DNA of 64,000 nucleotides from JABDIP01 sp965250245 (GTDB lineage Bacteria; Pseudomonadota; Alphaproteobacteria; DSM-16000; Inquilinaceae), in contig OZ252296.1 of NCBI GenBank assembly GCA_965250245.1, positions 4,216,001 to 4,280,000 of the forward strand, in the 5' to 3' direction. The position numbers and the translations under genes are program-made. Below are positions 35,558 to 43,735 of the stretch, piece after piece. The notes beneath the pieces are model-generated. The model worked only from the letters and a program-made list of their open reading frames with translations. It was not told where the DNA came from and searched no databases. Positions within the stretch are counted from its first letter, which is position 1; each line of letters begins with the position of its first letter.

Positions 35558-37570
35558 ATGCCGTCTTCGCATGCAGCCGCTTCCGCGCCATCGCGCCAGG
35601 TCAGCCACAAGGATATGGCCAACGTCATCCGCGCCCTGTCCATGGACGCGGTCCAGAAGGCCAAGTCGGGCCATCCGGGCATGCCCATGGGCATGGCCGA
35701 CGCGGCCACCGTCCTATTCGGCAAGTTCCTGCGCTTCGATCCGTCGCAGCCGACCTGGCCCGACCGCGACCGCTTCGTGCTGTCCGCCGGACACGGCTCG
35801 ATGCTGCTCTATTCGCTGCTCTACCTCACCGGCTATGAGCGCATGACCCTGGACGAGCTGCGCGACTTCCGCCAGCTCGGATCGATTACCGCGGGGCATC
35901 CGGAGGTCGAGTTCGAGGCCGGCATCGAGACCACCACCGGACCGCTGGGCCAGGGCATCGCCAACGCCGTCGGCATGGCCTTGGCCGAACGCCTGCTCAA
36001 CGCCCGCTTCGGCGACGATCTGGTCGATCACCGCACCTATGTCATCGCCGGCGATGGCTGCCTGATGGAGGGCATCAGCCACGAGGCCTGCTCGCTAGCC
36101 GGGCATCTCAAGCTCGGCCGGCTGATCGTGCTCTACGACGACAACGGCATCTCCATCGACGGCCCGACCGACCTCGCCTTCAGCGACGACACGGCCAAGC
36201 GCTTCGAGGCCTATGGCTGGGATGTGCGCTCCGTCGACGGCCACGATCCGGAGGCGGTGGAGCAGGCGCTGGCCGAGGCACGGGCGACCGATACGCCGTC
36301 GCTGATCTGCTGCCGCACGACCATCGGCTTTGGCGCGCCGACCAAGGCCGGCACCGCCGGCGCCCACGGTTCGCCGCTCGGCGACGAGGAGATCGCCGGC
36401 ACCCGCGAGGCGATCGGCTGGCCGCACCCGCCCTTCGAGGTGCCGGACGACATCCTGCAGGCCTGGCGCGCCGTCGGCGCCCAGGGCGCAGCCTCGCGGT
36501 CGGATTGGGAGGGCCGGCTGGCCGCTGCCGAGGGCGAAATCCGCGCCGCGTTCGAGGCGGCCGTCGCCGGCGAGCTGCCGGCGGGTCTCGACGACGTCAT
36601 CGCGGGCTTCAAGCGCGACACCGCGGCCGAAGCGCCGAAGATCGCCACACGCGCGGCGTCGGGCAAGGTGCTGGACGTGCTGGTCCCGGCGGTGCCGGAG
36701 CTGATCGGCGGCTCGGCCGATTTGACCGGCTCCAACAACACCCGCACCAAGACCGGCCATGACGTGGCCGCCGGCGTCTTCGACGGCCGCTACATCCGCT
36801 ATGGCGTGCGCGAGCACGGCATGGCAGCGATGATGAACGGCATGGCGCTGCATGGCGGGCTGATCCCCTATGGCGGCACCTTCCTGACCTTCACCGACTA
36901 TTGCCGGCCGTCGATCCGATTGGCAGCGCTGATGCGCCAGCGCGTCGTCTTCGTGATGACCCATGACAGCATCGGCCTAGGAGAGGACGGGCCGACCCAC
37001 CAATCGGTCGAGCACGTCTCCAGCCTGCGGGCCATGCCGGACCTGCTGGTGTTCCGCCCGGCCGACGCGGTGGAGACCGCGGAATGCTGGCAGCTCGCCC
37101 TGAAGTCGAAGCACACGCCGTCGGTGATCGCGCTGACCCGCCAGGGCCTGCCCACGGTCCGCGGCGAGCCGACCGAGGAGAACCAGTCGGCCCGCGGCGG
37201 CTATGTGATCGCCGACTCCGCCAACGGCACCGATGTGACCTTGATCGCCACCGGCTCGGAAGTCAGTATCGCCCTGCAGGCGCGGGAGATGCTGCAGGCC
37301 GAGGGCATCGGCGCCCGGGTCGTCTCGATGCCGTGCTGCGAGTTGTTCGACGCGCAGGACGACGCATACCGCGCCGATGTGCTGGGCGATGGCGAGGTCC
37401 GGATCGCCATCGAGGCGGGTTGCCGCCATGGCTGGGACCGCTATATCGGGCCTGATGGCGTGTTCATCGGGATGGCCGGCTTCGGCGCCTCGGGGCCGGC
37501 CGCCGCCCTGTACCAGCATTTCGGAATCACCGCCGAGGCGGCCGTCGCCGCGGCGAAAGAGAAGCTTTAA
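35558..37570 (+). CDS. tkt: Transketolase
   Basis: Transketolase moves two-carbon units between sugar phosphates with thiamine diphosphate in the pentose phosphate and Calvin-type cycles. The 670-residue product has SGHPGMPMG, SAGHGSMLLY, the ThDP/Mg motif GDGCLMEG near 166-173 with a downstream Asn, GLGEDGPTHQ and a C-terminal domain. The ATG at 35558 follows AGGATCA; the frame is open upstream through the inverted repeat but that text is not conserved. It is followed after 35 bp by gap. Confidence 0.97.
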   Translation: MPSSHAAASAPSRQVSHKDMANVIRALSMDAVQKAKSGHPGMPMGMADAATVLFGKFLRFDPSQPTWPDRDRFVLSAGHGSMLLYSLLYLTGYERMTLDELRDFRQLGSITAGHPEVEFEAGIETTTGPLGQGIANAVGMALAERLLNARFGDDLVDHRTYVIAGDGCLMEGISHEACSLAGHLKLGRLIVLYDDNGISIDGPTDLAFSDDTAKRFEAYGWDVRSVDGHDPEAVEQALAEARATDTPSLICCRTTIGFGAPTKAGTAGAHGSPLGDEEIAGTREAIGWPHPPFEVPDDILQAWRAVGAQGAASRSDWEGRLAAAEGEIRAAFEAAVAGELPAGLDDVIAGFKRDTAAEAPKIATRAASGKVLDVLVPAVPELIGGSADLTGSNNTRTKTGHDVAAGVFDGRYIRYGVREHGMAAMMNGMALHGGLIPYGGTFLTFTDYCRPSIRLAALMRQRVVFVMTHDSIGLGEDGPTHQSVEHVSSLRAMPDLLVFRPADAVETAECWQLALKSKHTPSVIALTRQGLPTVRGEPTEENQSARGGYVIADSANGTDVTLIATGSEVSIALQAREMLQAEGIGARVVSMPCCELFDAQDDAYRADVLGDGEVRIAIEAGCRHGWDRYIGPDGVFIGMAGFGASGPAAALYQHFGITAEAAVAAAKEKL

Positions 37571-37605
37571 AGGGTCCGTTCCCCTTTCGAACCTTGGAGA
37601 ACGCA

Positions 37606-38616
37606 ATGGCTGTGCGAGTTGCAATCAACGGCTTCGGCCGCATCGGCCGTCTGGTGCTGCGGGCGATCTATGAATCCGGTCGCAGCGACGTGAAGGTGGT
37701 CGCGATCAACGACCTGGCCGACATCAAGACCAACGCCCACCTGCTGAAATACGACAGCGTGCATGGCCGTTTCCCCGTCGGCGTCGAGGCCGGCGACGGC
37801 GTCATGACTGTCGGCGGCGACGCCATCAAGGTGCTGCAGGAGCGTGACCCGGCACAGCTTCCCTGGGGCGAGTTGGAGGTTGACGTGGCCCTGGAATGCT
37901 CCGGCATCTTCACCAAGCGCCCGGACGCGTCCAAGCACCTGGAGGCCGGCGCGAAGAAGGTGCTGATCTCCGCCCCCGCCACCGACGAGGACATCACCGT
38001 CGTTTACGGCGTCAACCATGACAAGCTGACCGCCGACCACAAGATCGTCTCCAACGCGTCGTGCACCACCAACTGCCTGGCGCCCGTCGCCCATGTGCTG
38101 AACCAGGCGGTCGGGATCGAGCACGGCTTCATGACCACGATCCACAGCTATACCGGCGACCAGCGCACCGTCGACACCATGCACAAGGATCTGCACCGGG
38201 CCCGCGCCGCCGCCGTCTCGATGATCCCGACCTCCACCGGCGCCGCCAAGGCGGTCGGCAAGGTGCTGCCGGAACTGGCCGGCAAGCTGGACGGCACCGC
38301 CATGCGGGTGCCCACCCCGAATGTCTCGGTGGTCGACCTGAAATTCGTCCCCAGTCGCGAGACCTCGGCGGAGGAGGTCAATGCCGCCATCAAGGACGCC
38401 GCCGCCGGCAACGCGCTGGGCGGCATCCTCGGCTGCTACGACGAGCCGCTGGTCTCCACCGACTTCAACCACGACAGCCACTCCTCGATGTTTGCGCTCA
38501 AGGAGACCAAGGTCATCGACGGCAAGTTCGTGCGCGTCATGAGCTGGTACGACAACGAATGGGGCTTCTCCTGCCGCATGGCCGACACCGCCGTGGCGAT
38601 GGCCAACGCGGGGTGA
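37606..38616 (+). CDS. gap: Glyceraldehyde-3-phosphate dehydrogenase
   Basis: GAPDH oxidises glyceraldehyde-3-phosphate to 1,3-bisphosphoglycerate. The 336-residue product has NGFGRIGRLVLRAI at the NAD site, the catalytic SNASCTTNCLAP with the active Cys, and SWYDNEWGFSCRMADT at the end. The ATG at 37606 follows TTGGAG. A clear terminator follows the gene. In many alphaproteobacteria pgk and an aldolase gene come next; here pgk is absent and the aldolase lies 9.5 kb away. Confidence 0.97.
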   Translation: MAVRVAINGFGRIGRLVLRAIYESGRSDVKVVAINDLADIKTNAHLLKYDSVHGRFPVGVEAGDGVMTVGGDAIKVLQERDPAQLPWGELEVDVALECSGIFTKRPDASKHLEAGAKKVLISAPATDEDITVVYGVNHDKLTADHKIVSNASCTTNCLAPVAHVLNQAVGIEHGFMTTIHSYTGDQRTVDTMHKDLHRARAAAVSMIPTSTGAAKAVGKVLPELAGKLDGTAMRVPTPNVSVVDLKFVPSRETSAEEVNAAIKDAAAGNALGGILGCYDEPLVSTDFNHDSHSSMFALKETKVIDGKFVRVMSWYDNEWGFSCRMADTAVAMANAG

Positions 38617-38648
38617 TCGACTCCGATCCTTGTGAGATTGAGTCCGAA

Positions 38649-38670
38649 ACGGGCGCCATTCGGCGCCCGT
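38649..38670 (+). terminator. Rho-independent terminator after gap
   Basis: ACGGGCGCC and GGCGCCCGT form a 9-bp stem with a 4-base loop, followed by TCTGCGTTTC. It lies 32 bp after the gap stop, so tkt-gap forms a closed unit. Confidence 0.75.
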
Positions 38671-38822
38671 TCTGCGTTTCTGGACGACGCTTGAAGATCC
38701 TTTCCCGAGCCCGCTCCCTGGCGTCCAATAATAAGTTGTGTTAACCTAAAGTCTCACAATTATTCACAATCGAATTTCCAGATAAGAGTCGGAAGCCGCT
38801 GCCGCGCTCGGGAGGGGCCGAC

Positions 38823-40709
38823 ATGACTAGATCCAAACTGCTATTTGCAGTCGCTTTTGCATTGGGCGCGCTCAGCGCGAATTTCAGCTCGGCGCAAGAT
38901 CGGACGATCCGCTTCACCAAGATCGCCGATACAAACACGCTGGTGCCTCCTGAGGGCACCGAGACATTCTCACGGTTTTTCGAGGTCGCAATCGACAGAG
39001 GAGATCTGTCATTTGTCGCGACAAGCGAGCTCGGTGTCACGGGAGTCTATGCGTGGATTGACGGGTCGTTGGTCGAAATCGCCGACCAGACGACGGTCCT
39101 GCCGAACAGCAATCGTCTCATTCGGGACCTCAGTGATCTGGCGTCGATCGATGATGGCGCCGTAACGTTCAGAGCGAATAGTGGTGCGGGGCCTGAAGGC
39201 GTCTATTCCGGAAGCGGCGGCGGTATAGAGGTGATTGCGGACTTCCGCACCTTGGCACCTCCGGAGAATGTCAGGCGGATGGGGAATTTCGGCGGAAACG
39301 CGACAACCGATCATGGCTATACGGCGTTCCCGGCATTCACATTCGACGGCCAGACGATTGAGCAGGGCGTTTACAAGGTGACCCCAGATGGAGAAATCCT
39401 GCGTGTCGCCGATCTCAGTACGCCGATCCCCCCTGACGGGGATCTGACATTCGGCTGTCCGACTCCCTTCTGCGGTGGTCCGCTTGCCTTCCAGTCCGTG
39501 TTCACGAGCAAGGGCAATGTGCTTTTCGCCGGCCTTGGAGGCAGCAACTCGCGGACTGAAGATGGCGGGCTGATGACCCATATTGATGGCGTACTCGAAC
39601 GCGTTATTCCGCGCGGCGCCACAATTCCCGGGACGGCCATTCCGATAACGAGTGTCGGGCTGGGATCAAACCGGGCCGGCGTCATCAGCGGACGCGATAT
39701 TGCCTTCGTGGCAAACTTCAGCGTTTTGATCGCGCGGATTGACGGTGAATTCAGGACGATCGTATCGAGCAGTGACAATCGGCCCGGCGGTGGCGGGCAA
39801 TTCGAGCGCTTCTCCAGCATCGCCATGGATAACGCGAATATCGTCTTCTCGAACCGTCGCACGATTACTCCGCCGGACGGCATATTCTTGAGCCTCGCCA
39901 GTTCGGAAAGCATCATCAAGGTCATCAATTCAAATGATCTCCTTGACGGCAAGGAGATCAACGCTTTCCAATTGGGACCGGAATCGATCGACGGCCATGA
40001 GATCGCATTCAGCGTCTTTTTCGCTGACGGATCGCAGGGCATCTACATAGCCTCGTTCGGAAACGAGGCCCCTGTCGCCGATGCCGGCGAGGACAGAATT
40101 GCGCAATGCACCGACCCGGAGGGCGCCTTGGTAACGCTCGACGGTTCCGCATCCTTTGATGCCGAAGGCGATCCGCTGACTTATCTCTGGCGTGGCCCAT
40201 TTGGCGAGGCGGAGGGGGTTCAGCCAATCGTTCGGCTGCCATTCGGGGTAAACGTGATCACGCTGACAGTGGATGACGGTCAACTCGCGTCCTCCGATGA
40301 CACCGTGATCATCACCGTGGTCGACACCGCCCCGCCTGGACTCGTGGCGAGCCTGACCTCCGTCGGCCGGACCGACGACGACGATGACGACGAGGATGAC
40401 GGCACCGAGGGTCGATTCCAGGTGCAGTTCACGGCCAGCGACCGGTGCGATCCGGATGCAGTCGTCTCGGCGGTGCTCGTCCTGCCGAACGGTGCCGAAA
40501 TCCCGGTTGCAAATGGGCAACTCTTCGAGTTCGAACGCGATTCGGAGACGGAGGTCGAATTCGACGACGGCATTCTGGAAATCGAAGCCGCCAGCCTATC
40601 GCTGCGTGCCGAGGCCGCCGATACAAGCGGCAACCTCGCCATCGTGGAAATCCCGCTATCCGGCTCGAGTCAGGATGCTCAGGGCATAGCTGCGGCCGGG
40701 ATCGACTGA
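38823..40709 (+). CDS. Secreted protein with NxxGxxAF-type repeats and a PKD domain
   Basis: The 628-residue product has a signal peptide cleaved near residue 24. Residues about 30-410 repeat short units like GDLSFVATSE...GVYAW, GAVTFRANSG...GVYSG and HEIAFSVFFADGSQGIYIA, the pattern of tandem-repeat proteins annotated as NxxGxxAF-containing, probably a propeller. Residues 414-505 are a PKD domain (ADAGEDRIAQC, LDGSASFDAEGDPLTYLW, NVITLTVDDG). A run of Asp near 517-524 precedes a final beta domain. The codon use is less GC-rich than its neighbours, and an AT-rich stretch lies before the start, suggesting transfer. No sorting signal was seen at the C-terminus. Confidence 0.8.
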   Translation: MTRSKLLFAVAFALGALSANFSSAQDRTIRFTKIADTNTLVPPEGTETFSRFFEVAIDRGDLSFVATSELGVTGVYAWIDGSLVEIADQTTVLPNSNRLIRDLSDLASIDDGAVTFRANSGAGPEGVYSGSGGGIEVIADFRTLAPPENVRRMGNFGGNATTDHGYTAFPAFTFDGQTIEQGVYKVTPDGEILRVADLSTPIPPDGDLTFGCPTPFCGGPLAFQSVFTSKGNVLFAGLGGSNSRTEDGGLMTHIDGVLERVIPRGATIPGTAIPITSVGLGSNRAGVISGRDIAFVANFSVLIARIDGEFRTIVSSSDNRPGGGGQFERFSSIAMDNANIVFSNRRTITPPDGIFLSLASSESIIKVINSNDLLDGKEINAFQLGPESIDGHEIAFSVFFADGSQGIYIASFGNEAPVADAGEDRIAQCTDPEGALVTLDGSASFDAEGDPLTYLWRGPFGEAEGVQPIVRLPFGVNVITLTVDDGQLASSDDTVIITVVDTAPPGLVASLTSVGRTDDDDDDEDDGTEGRFQVQFTASDRCDPDAVVSAVLVLPNGAEIPVANGQLFEFERDSETEVEFDDGILEIEAASLSLRAEAADTSGNLAIVEIPLSGSSQDAQGIAAAGID

Positions 40710-40868
40710 GGGCTGCGGACCGGCTCAAGCCCGGCAACGGTCCTCGCAAGGTGCCGCCATGTGGCGGTTGACCGGCCATGGCACAGGTTTCAGACTTGCG
40801 AGATCGAGCAACGTGCCCGAGCAACCGCGCCGCCGCCAGCCGGCCGCGCCTGAGCGTGGGAGAGCATC

Positions 40869-41237
40869 ATGACTGGACGCGTCCTTGCGATCTCCGCCGT
40901 TCTCCTGTTTGCCTTCAGCGCCGTCCCCACCCTGGCCCATCACGGCTGGTCGTGGACGACCGGGGGCAACATCGAGCTGATCGGCATCATCAAGACGGTC
41001 CGGCTCGGCAATCCGCACGGCATCCTCGAGGTAGACGCCGAGGGCGAGGTGTGGACGGTCGAGGTCGGCCAGCCCTGGCGCAACGAGCGGGCCGGGCTGA
41101 AGGACGGCGACCTGGCGGTCGGCGTTGAGATCCGGGCGATCGGGCAACCGGCCGCCGACATCTCGGAACTGCGGATGAAGGTCGAGCGGCTCTATCTCGG
41201 CGACGAGGAATTCAACCTCTACCCGAACCGCGACTGA
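40869..41237 (+). CDS. Exported DUF6152-like protein
   Basis: This 122-residue protein has a signal peptide ending TLAHHGWSW. The double His right at the predicted cleavage site is typical of the DUF6152 group, and NPHGILEVDAEGEVWTVE fits its core. The function is unknown; a periplasmic metal-related role is possible because of the His residues, but this is a guess. It starts a two-gene unit with the membrane protein 4 bp downstream. Confidence 0.75.
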   Translation: MTGRVLAISAVLLFAFSAVPTLAHHGWSWTTGGNIELIGIIKTVRLGNPHGILEVDAEGEVWTVEVGQPWRNERAGLKDGDLAVGVEIRAIGQPAADISELRMKVERLYLGDEEFNLYPNRD

Positions 41238-41241
41238 CCCG

Positions 41242-41709
41242 TTGGACGCCCTCTTCGCGGCGCTGGAAGGCACCGCGGTCGCCCAGTATCTGCGCGTCTC
41301 GCGCTGGGGCTACGCCGCCGTCAACGCCACGCACATCCTCGGCATCGCCCTGCTGATCGGGGCGATCGTCCCGCTCAACCTGCGCCTCCTCGGCCTCTGG
41401 CGCACGGTGCCGCATCCGGTGCTGGCACGGGTCCTCGCGCCCGTCGCGGCCGCCGGCCTGGCCCTGGCCATCCTGGCCGGCCTGCTGCTCTTCTCGGTCC
41501 GGGCGACGGAATACGCCGCCATTGGCTTCCTGCAGGCCAAGCTGGCGCTGGTCGCCGTCGCGATCCTGTCGGCCGCGACGGTGACACTGCGGCACGGATT
41601 ACGGCTCGACTCGGCACGTGAGGGCCAACTCGCCGCCCATGCCATCGTCTCGTCACTGTGCTGGCTCGGAGCCCTGCTCTGCGGCCGCCTCATCGGGTTC
41701 GCGGACTAG
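41242..41709 (+). CDS. DUF6644-like four-helix membrane protein
   Basis: The 155-residue product has four predicted membrane helices (about 23-45, 62-84, 93-112 and 127-150). The region WGYAAVNATHILGIALLIG, with a conserved His, and LRLLGLW match the DUF6644 pattern as I recall it. The start is a TTG at 41242, 4 bp after the preceding stop, so translation is probably coupled. Proteins of this kind often sit beside DUF6152 genes; their function is unknown. Confidence 0.7.
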   Translation: MDALFAALEGTAVAQYLRVSRWGYAAVNATHILGIALLIGAIVPLNLRLLGLWRTVPHPVLARVLAPVAAAGLALAILAGLLLFSVRATEYAAIGFLQAKLALVAVAILSAATVTLRHGLRLDSAREGQLAAHAIVSSLCWLGALLCGRLIGFAD

Positions 41710-41747
41710 ACGCTCGGCTCCTCACATCGGCGCGGCCGTCCTGGACC

Positions 41748-42386
41748 CTACTCGCAGACGTCTCCGAAGGGATCGGGCAGCCTGCGCCGGGATTCCCCGT
41801 ACTTCAGGAACTTCACCAGTCTCTCCGGCGACATGTTCGGCGTATGGGTGGTCTTGCAGAAATCCGGGCCGCAGATCCTGGCCGGGCCTTCGAATTGCGG
41901 CCGCCCCGCATTGGTGTACTGGGACTGGAACGGGCCGATCACCGCGACGTCGCCCAGGATCCGGGACAATCTCTTCATCAGCCGGTTGTCATGGCCCACA
42001 TTGCAGTGATCCAGGTACACCACCGACTCCTCGGGCCTCAGATACGGCGTGATCTCCCGCAGCCGCGCCACCTCGGACCGGATCGTGCCCATGGCGATCC
42101 AGTCGCGTCCCAGATAGAACCCCCTGCTGCTCCCGTGCCCGCCGATCCTCAAGGTCCGGATGTAATGGGCCGTGCCGCAGCTGCTCTTGACGTGCCGCAC
42201 GAGGTCCGCCGTATCGTTGATCACGATCCACTTCTGGCCGTCACCCCAGGTCTTGCCCACGGCGACCTGGTTGGGATCGCTCGGCCCGCTACCGGGTTGC
42301 AGCACATACAGATCCAACGGCGTCTTGGCCGCCGTGCTGGAGCATCCCTGCGATGCCAGCGGCAGCAGAAGACTGAAATTGCTCAT
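41748..42386 (-). CDS. DUF4347-like protein with a possible clan-CD His/Cys dyad
   Basis: The 212-residue product contains LRIGGHGSSRGFYLG near residues 81-95 and VVYLDHCNVG near 124-133. This His-Gly ... Cys arrangement on neighbouring strands is the pattern of caspase-like (clan CD) folds, including DUF4347 domains. Whether it is a peptidase is unknown. The short hydrophobic N-terminus ending SQGCS might be a weak lipoprotein signal, although the lipobox is atypical. The ATG at 42386 follows CAGGAGCG. The upstream 120 bp is AT-rich. It lies alone, facing the DUF6644-like gene tail-to-tail. Confidence 0.6.
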   Translation of the reverse strand: MSNFSLLLPLASQGCSSTAAKTPLDLYVLQPGSGPSDPNQVAVGKTWGDGQKWIVINDTADLVRHVKSSCGTAHYIRTLRIGGHGSSRGFYLGRDWIAMGTIRSEVARLREITPYLRPEESVVYLDHCNVGHDNRLMKRLSRILGDVAVIGPFQSQYTNAGRPQFEGPARICGPDFCKTTHTPNMSPERLVKFLKYGESRRRLPDPFGDVCE

Positions 42387-42513
42387 GACGGAACGCTCCT
42401 GCCAATCCAATAAGAATGCGCAGATTGTGAAAAAGAACTAATTTACCTCAAATTTAATCTAAATTGCGTCGGTTGTCGAGTCCTTTCGCCGGCAGCGGCG
42501 AAACGCGCGTTGT

Positions 42514-43728
42514 TCAGCTCGGCCGCGCCTCGACCAGTACACCCTCGGCGATGCGGTCGGAGGGGTGCAGGATCACCGTTTCGCCCGGCTCAAGGCCGTC
42601 CAGCACCTCCGCCTCGGCCCCATTCATGTGGCCGATCTCGATGCGGCGGAGGGTGGCCGTGCCGTCCTCGACGGTGAAGACGGCCCAGTCGCCGCGTTCG
42701 CGGAACAGGGTGCCGACCGGGACCTTCAGCACGTCGGGGTCGCGCCAGACGACGATCGCCACCTCGACGCGGTAGCCGTGGCCGAGGGATTGCCAGCGCT
42801 CCACCGGCTCGGTGAAGTCGACGATGACGTTGACCCGCTGCTCGTCGATGCCGAGCGCGGAGGTCTTGGTGAAGCCGTAGGGCTCGACCCGGCGGACCCG
42901 GCCGGCCAAGCGCTCGCCGCCGCCCCAGCCCTCGATGAAGGCGTCCGCCTCCTCTTCGACCTGCACCGCATCGGTCGACAGCAGATCGACGACGATCTCC
43001 AGGTCGCGCGGGTCGCCGATCTCCACCAGCGGCGCGCCGGCTTCCACCACACCCTCGCTCTCACGGAAGATGCGCAGGATCCGGCCGTCCACCGGTGCCC
43101 GCACCGCGAAGCAGCAGCCGGCTTGGCGGTCGGTCTCACCGTCGGTCACGCTGGGCAGGATCAGCGAGGCGCGCGCCGTTTCCAGCTCGAACTCGCGCAT
43201 GGTCAGGCTGGCGCGGGAGGTCAGCAGTGCCGCCTCTTCGGTCCGCAGCTCCATGCGGGCGCGGTCCAGCGCCGCTTCCGAGACATTGCCGCGTTCGAAC
43301 AGGCGCTCGGCCCGGCGGTACTCGGCGATGGCGTACTCGACCTGCGCCTGGGCCCGCGCCACCTCCGCCTCGGCCAGCGCCTTGGCGGCCTCGGCCGCCT
43401 GCACCGCCGCCTCGAGTTCCGACCGGGTGCGCACGTCCAGGAAGGTGGGCTGGGTCGGCAGGATGTTGGCCAGCACCGATTCCGCCGCCGTCACCGGGTC
43501 GCCGACATCGCCGACGAAGCGCAGCACCTGCCCCGGCAGCGGGGCGGAGACCACGTAGACCTCGCGCACCCGGGTTTCACCGTCATCGGCGACGGTCACG
43601 ACCAGCTCGCCACGCTCCGCCACCGCCAGGTCGACGGGCACCGGCTGCGGCCGGAAGGCCAGCACCAGCCCGGCCGCCACCACCAGGATGGCAAGGCCGC
43701 GCCAGACCCATTTCATTGTCTTCTTCAC
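42514..43728 (-). CDS. HlyD/MacA-type periplasmic adaptor of an ABC exporter
   Basis: The 404-residue product has one N-terminal membrane helix (GLAILVVAAGLVLAF), a lipoyl/barrel-sandwich half-motif, a long coiled coil (residues about 95-190, rich in Ala and Glu), the second half-motif (VRAPVDGRILRIFRESEGVVEAG) and beta-barrel domains. The start is taken as the GTG at 43728, 7 bp after the permease stop; an ATG 12 bases later is possible. It is the last gene of an ATPase-permease-adaptor operon. The substrate is unknown. No outer-membrane TolC gene is nearby. Confidence 0.85.
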   Translation of the reverse strand: MKKTMKWVWRGLAILVVAAGLVLAFRPQPVPVDLAVAERGELVVTVADDGETRVREVYVVSAPLPGQVLRFVGDVGDPVTAAESVLANILPTQPTFLDVRTRSELEAAVQAAEAAKALAEAEVARAQAQVEYAIAEYRRAERLFERGNVSEAALDRARMELRTEEAALLTSRASLTMREFELETARASLILPSVTDGETDRQAGCCFAVRAPVDGRILRIFRESEGVVEAGAPLVEIGDPRDLEIVVDLLSTDAVQVEEEADAFIEGWGGGERLAGRVRRVEPYGFTKTSALGIDEQRVNVIVDFTEPVERWQSLGHGYRVEVAIVVWRDPDVLKVPVGTLFRERGDWAVFTVEDGTATLRRIEIGHMNGAEAEVLDGLEPGETVILHPSDRIAEGVLVEARPS

Positions 43729-43735
43729 GACAGTC

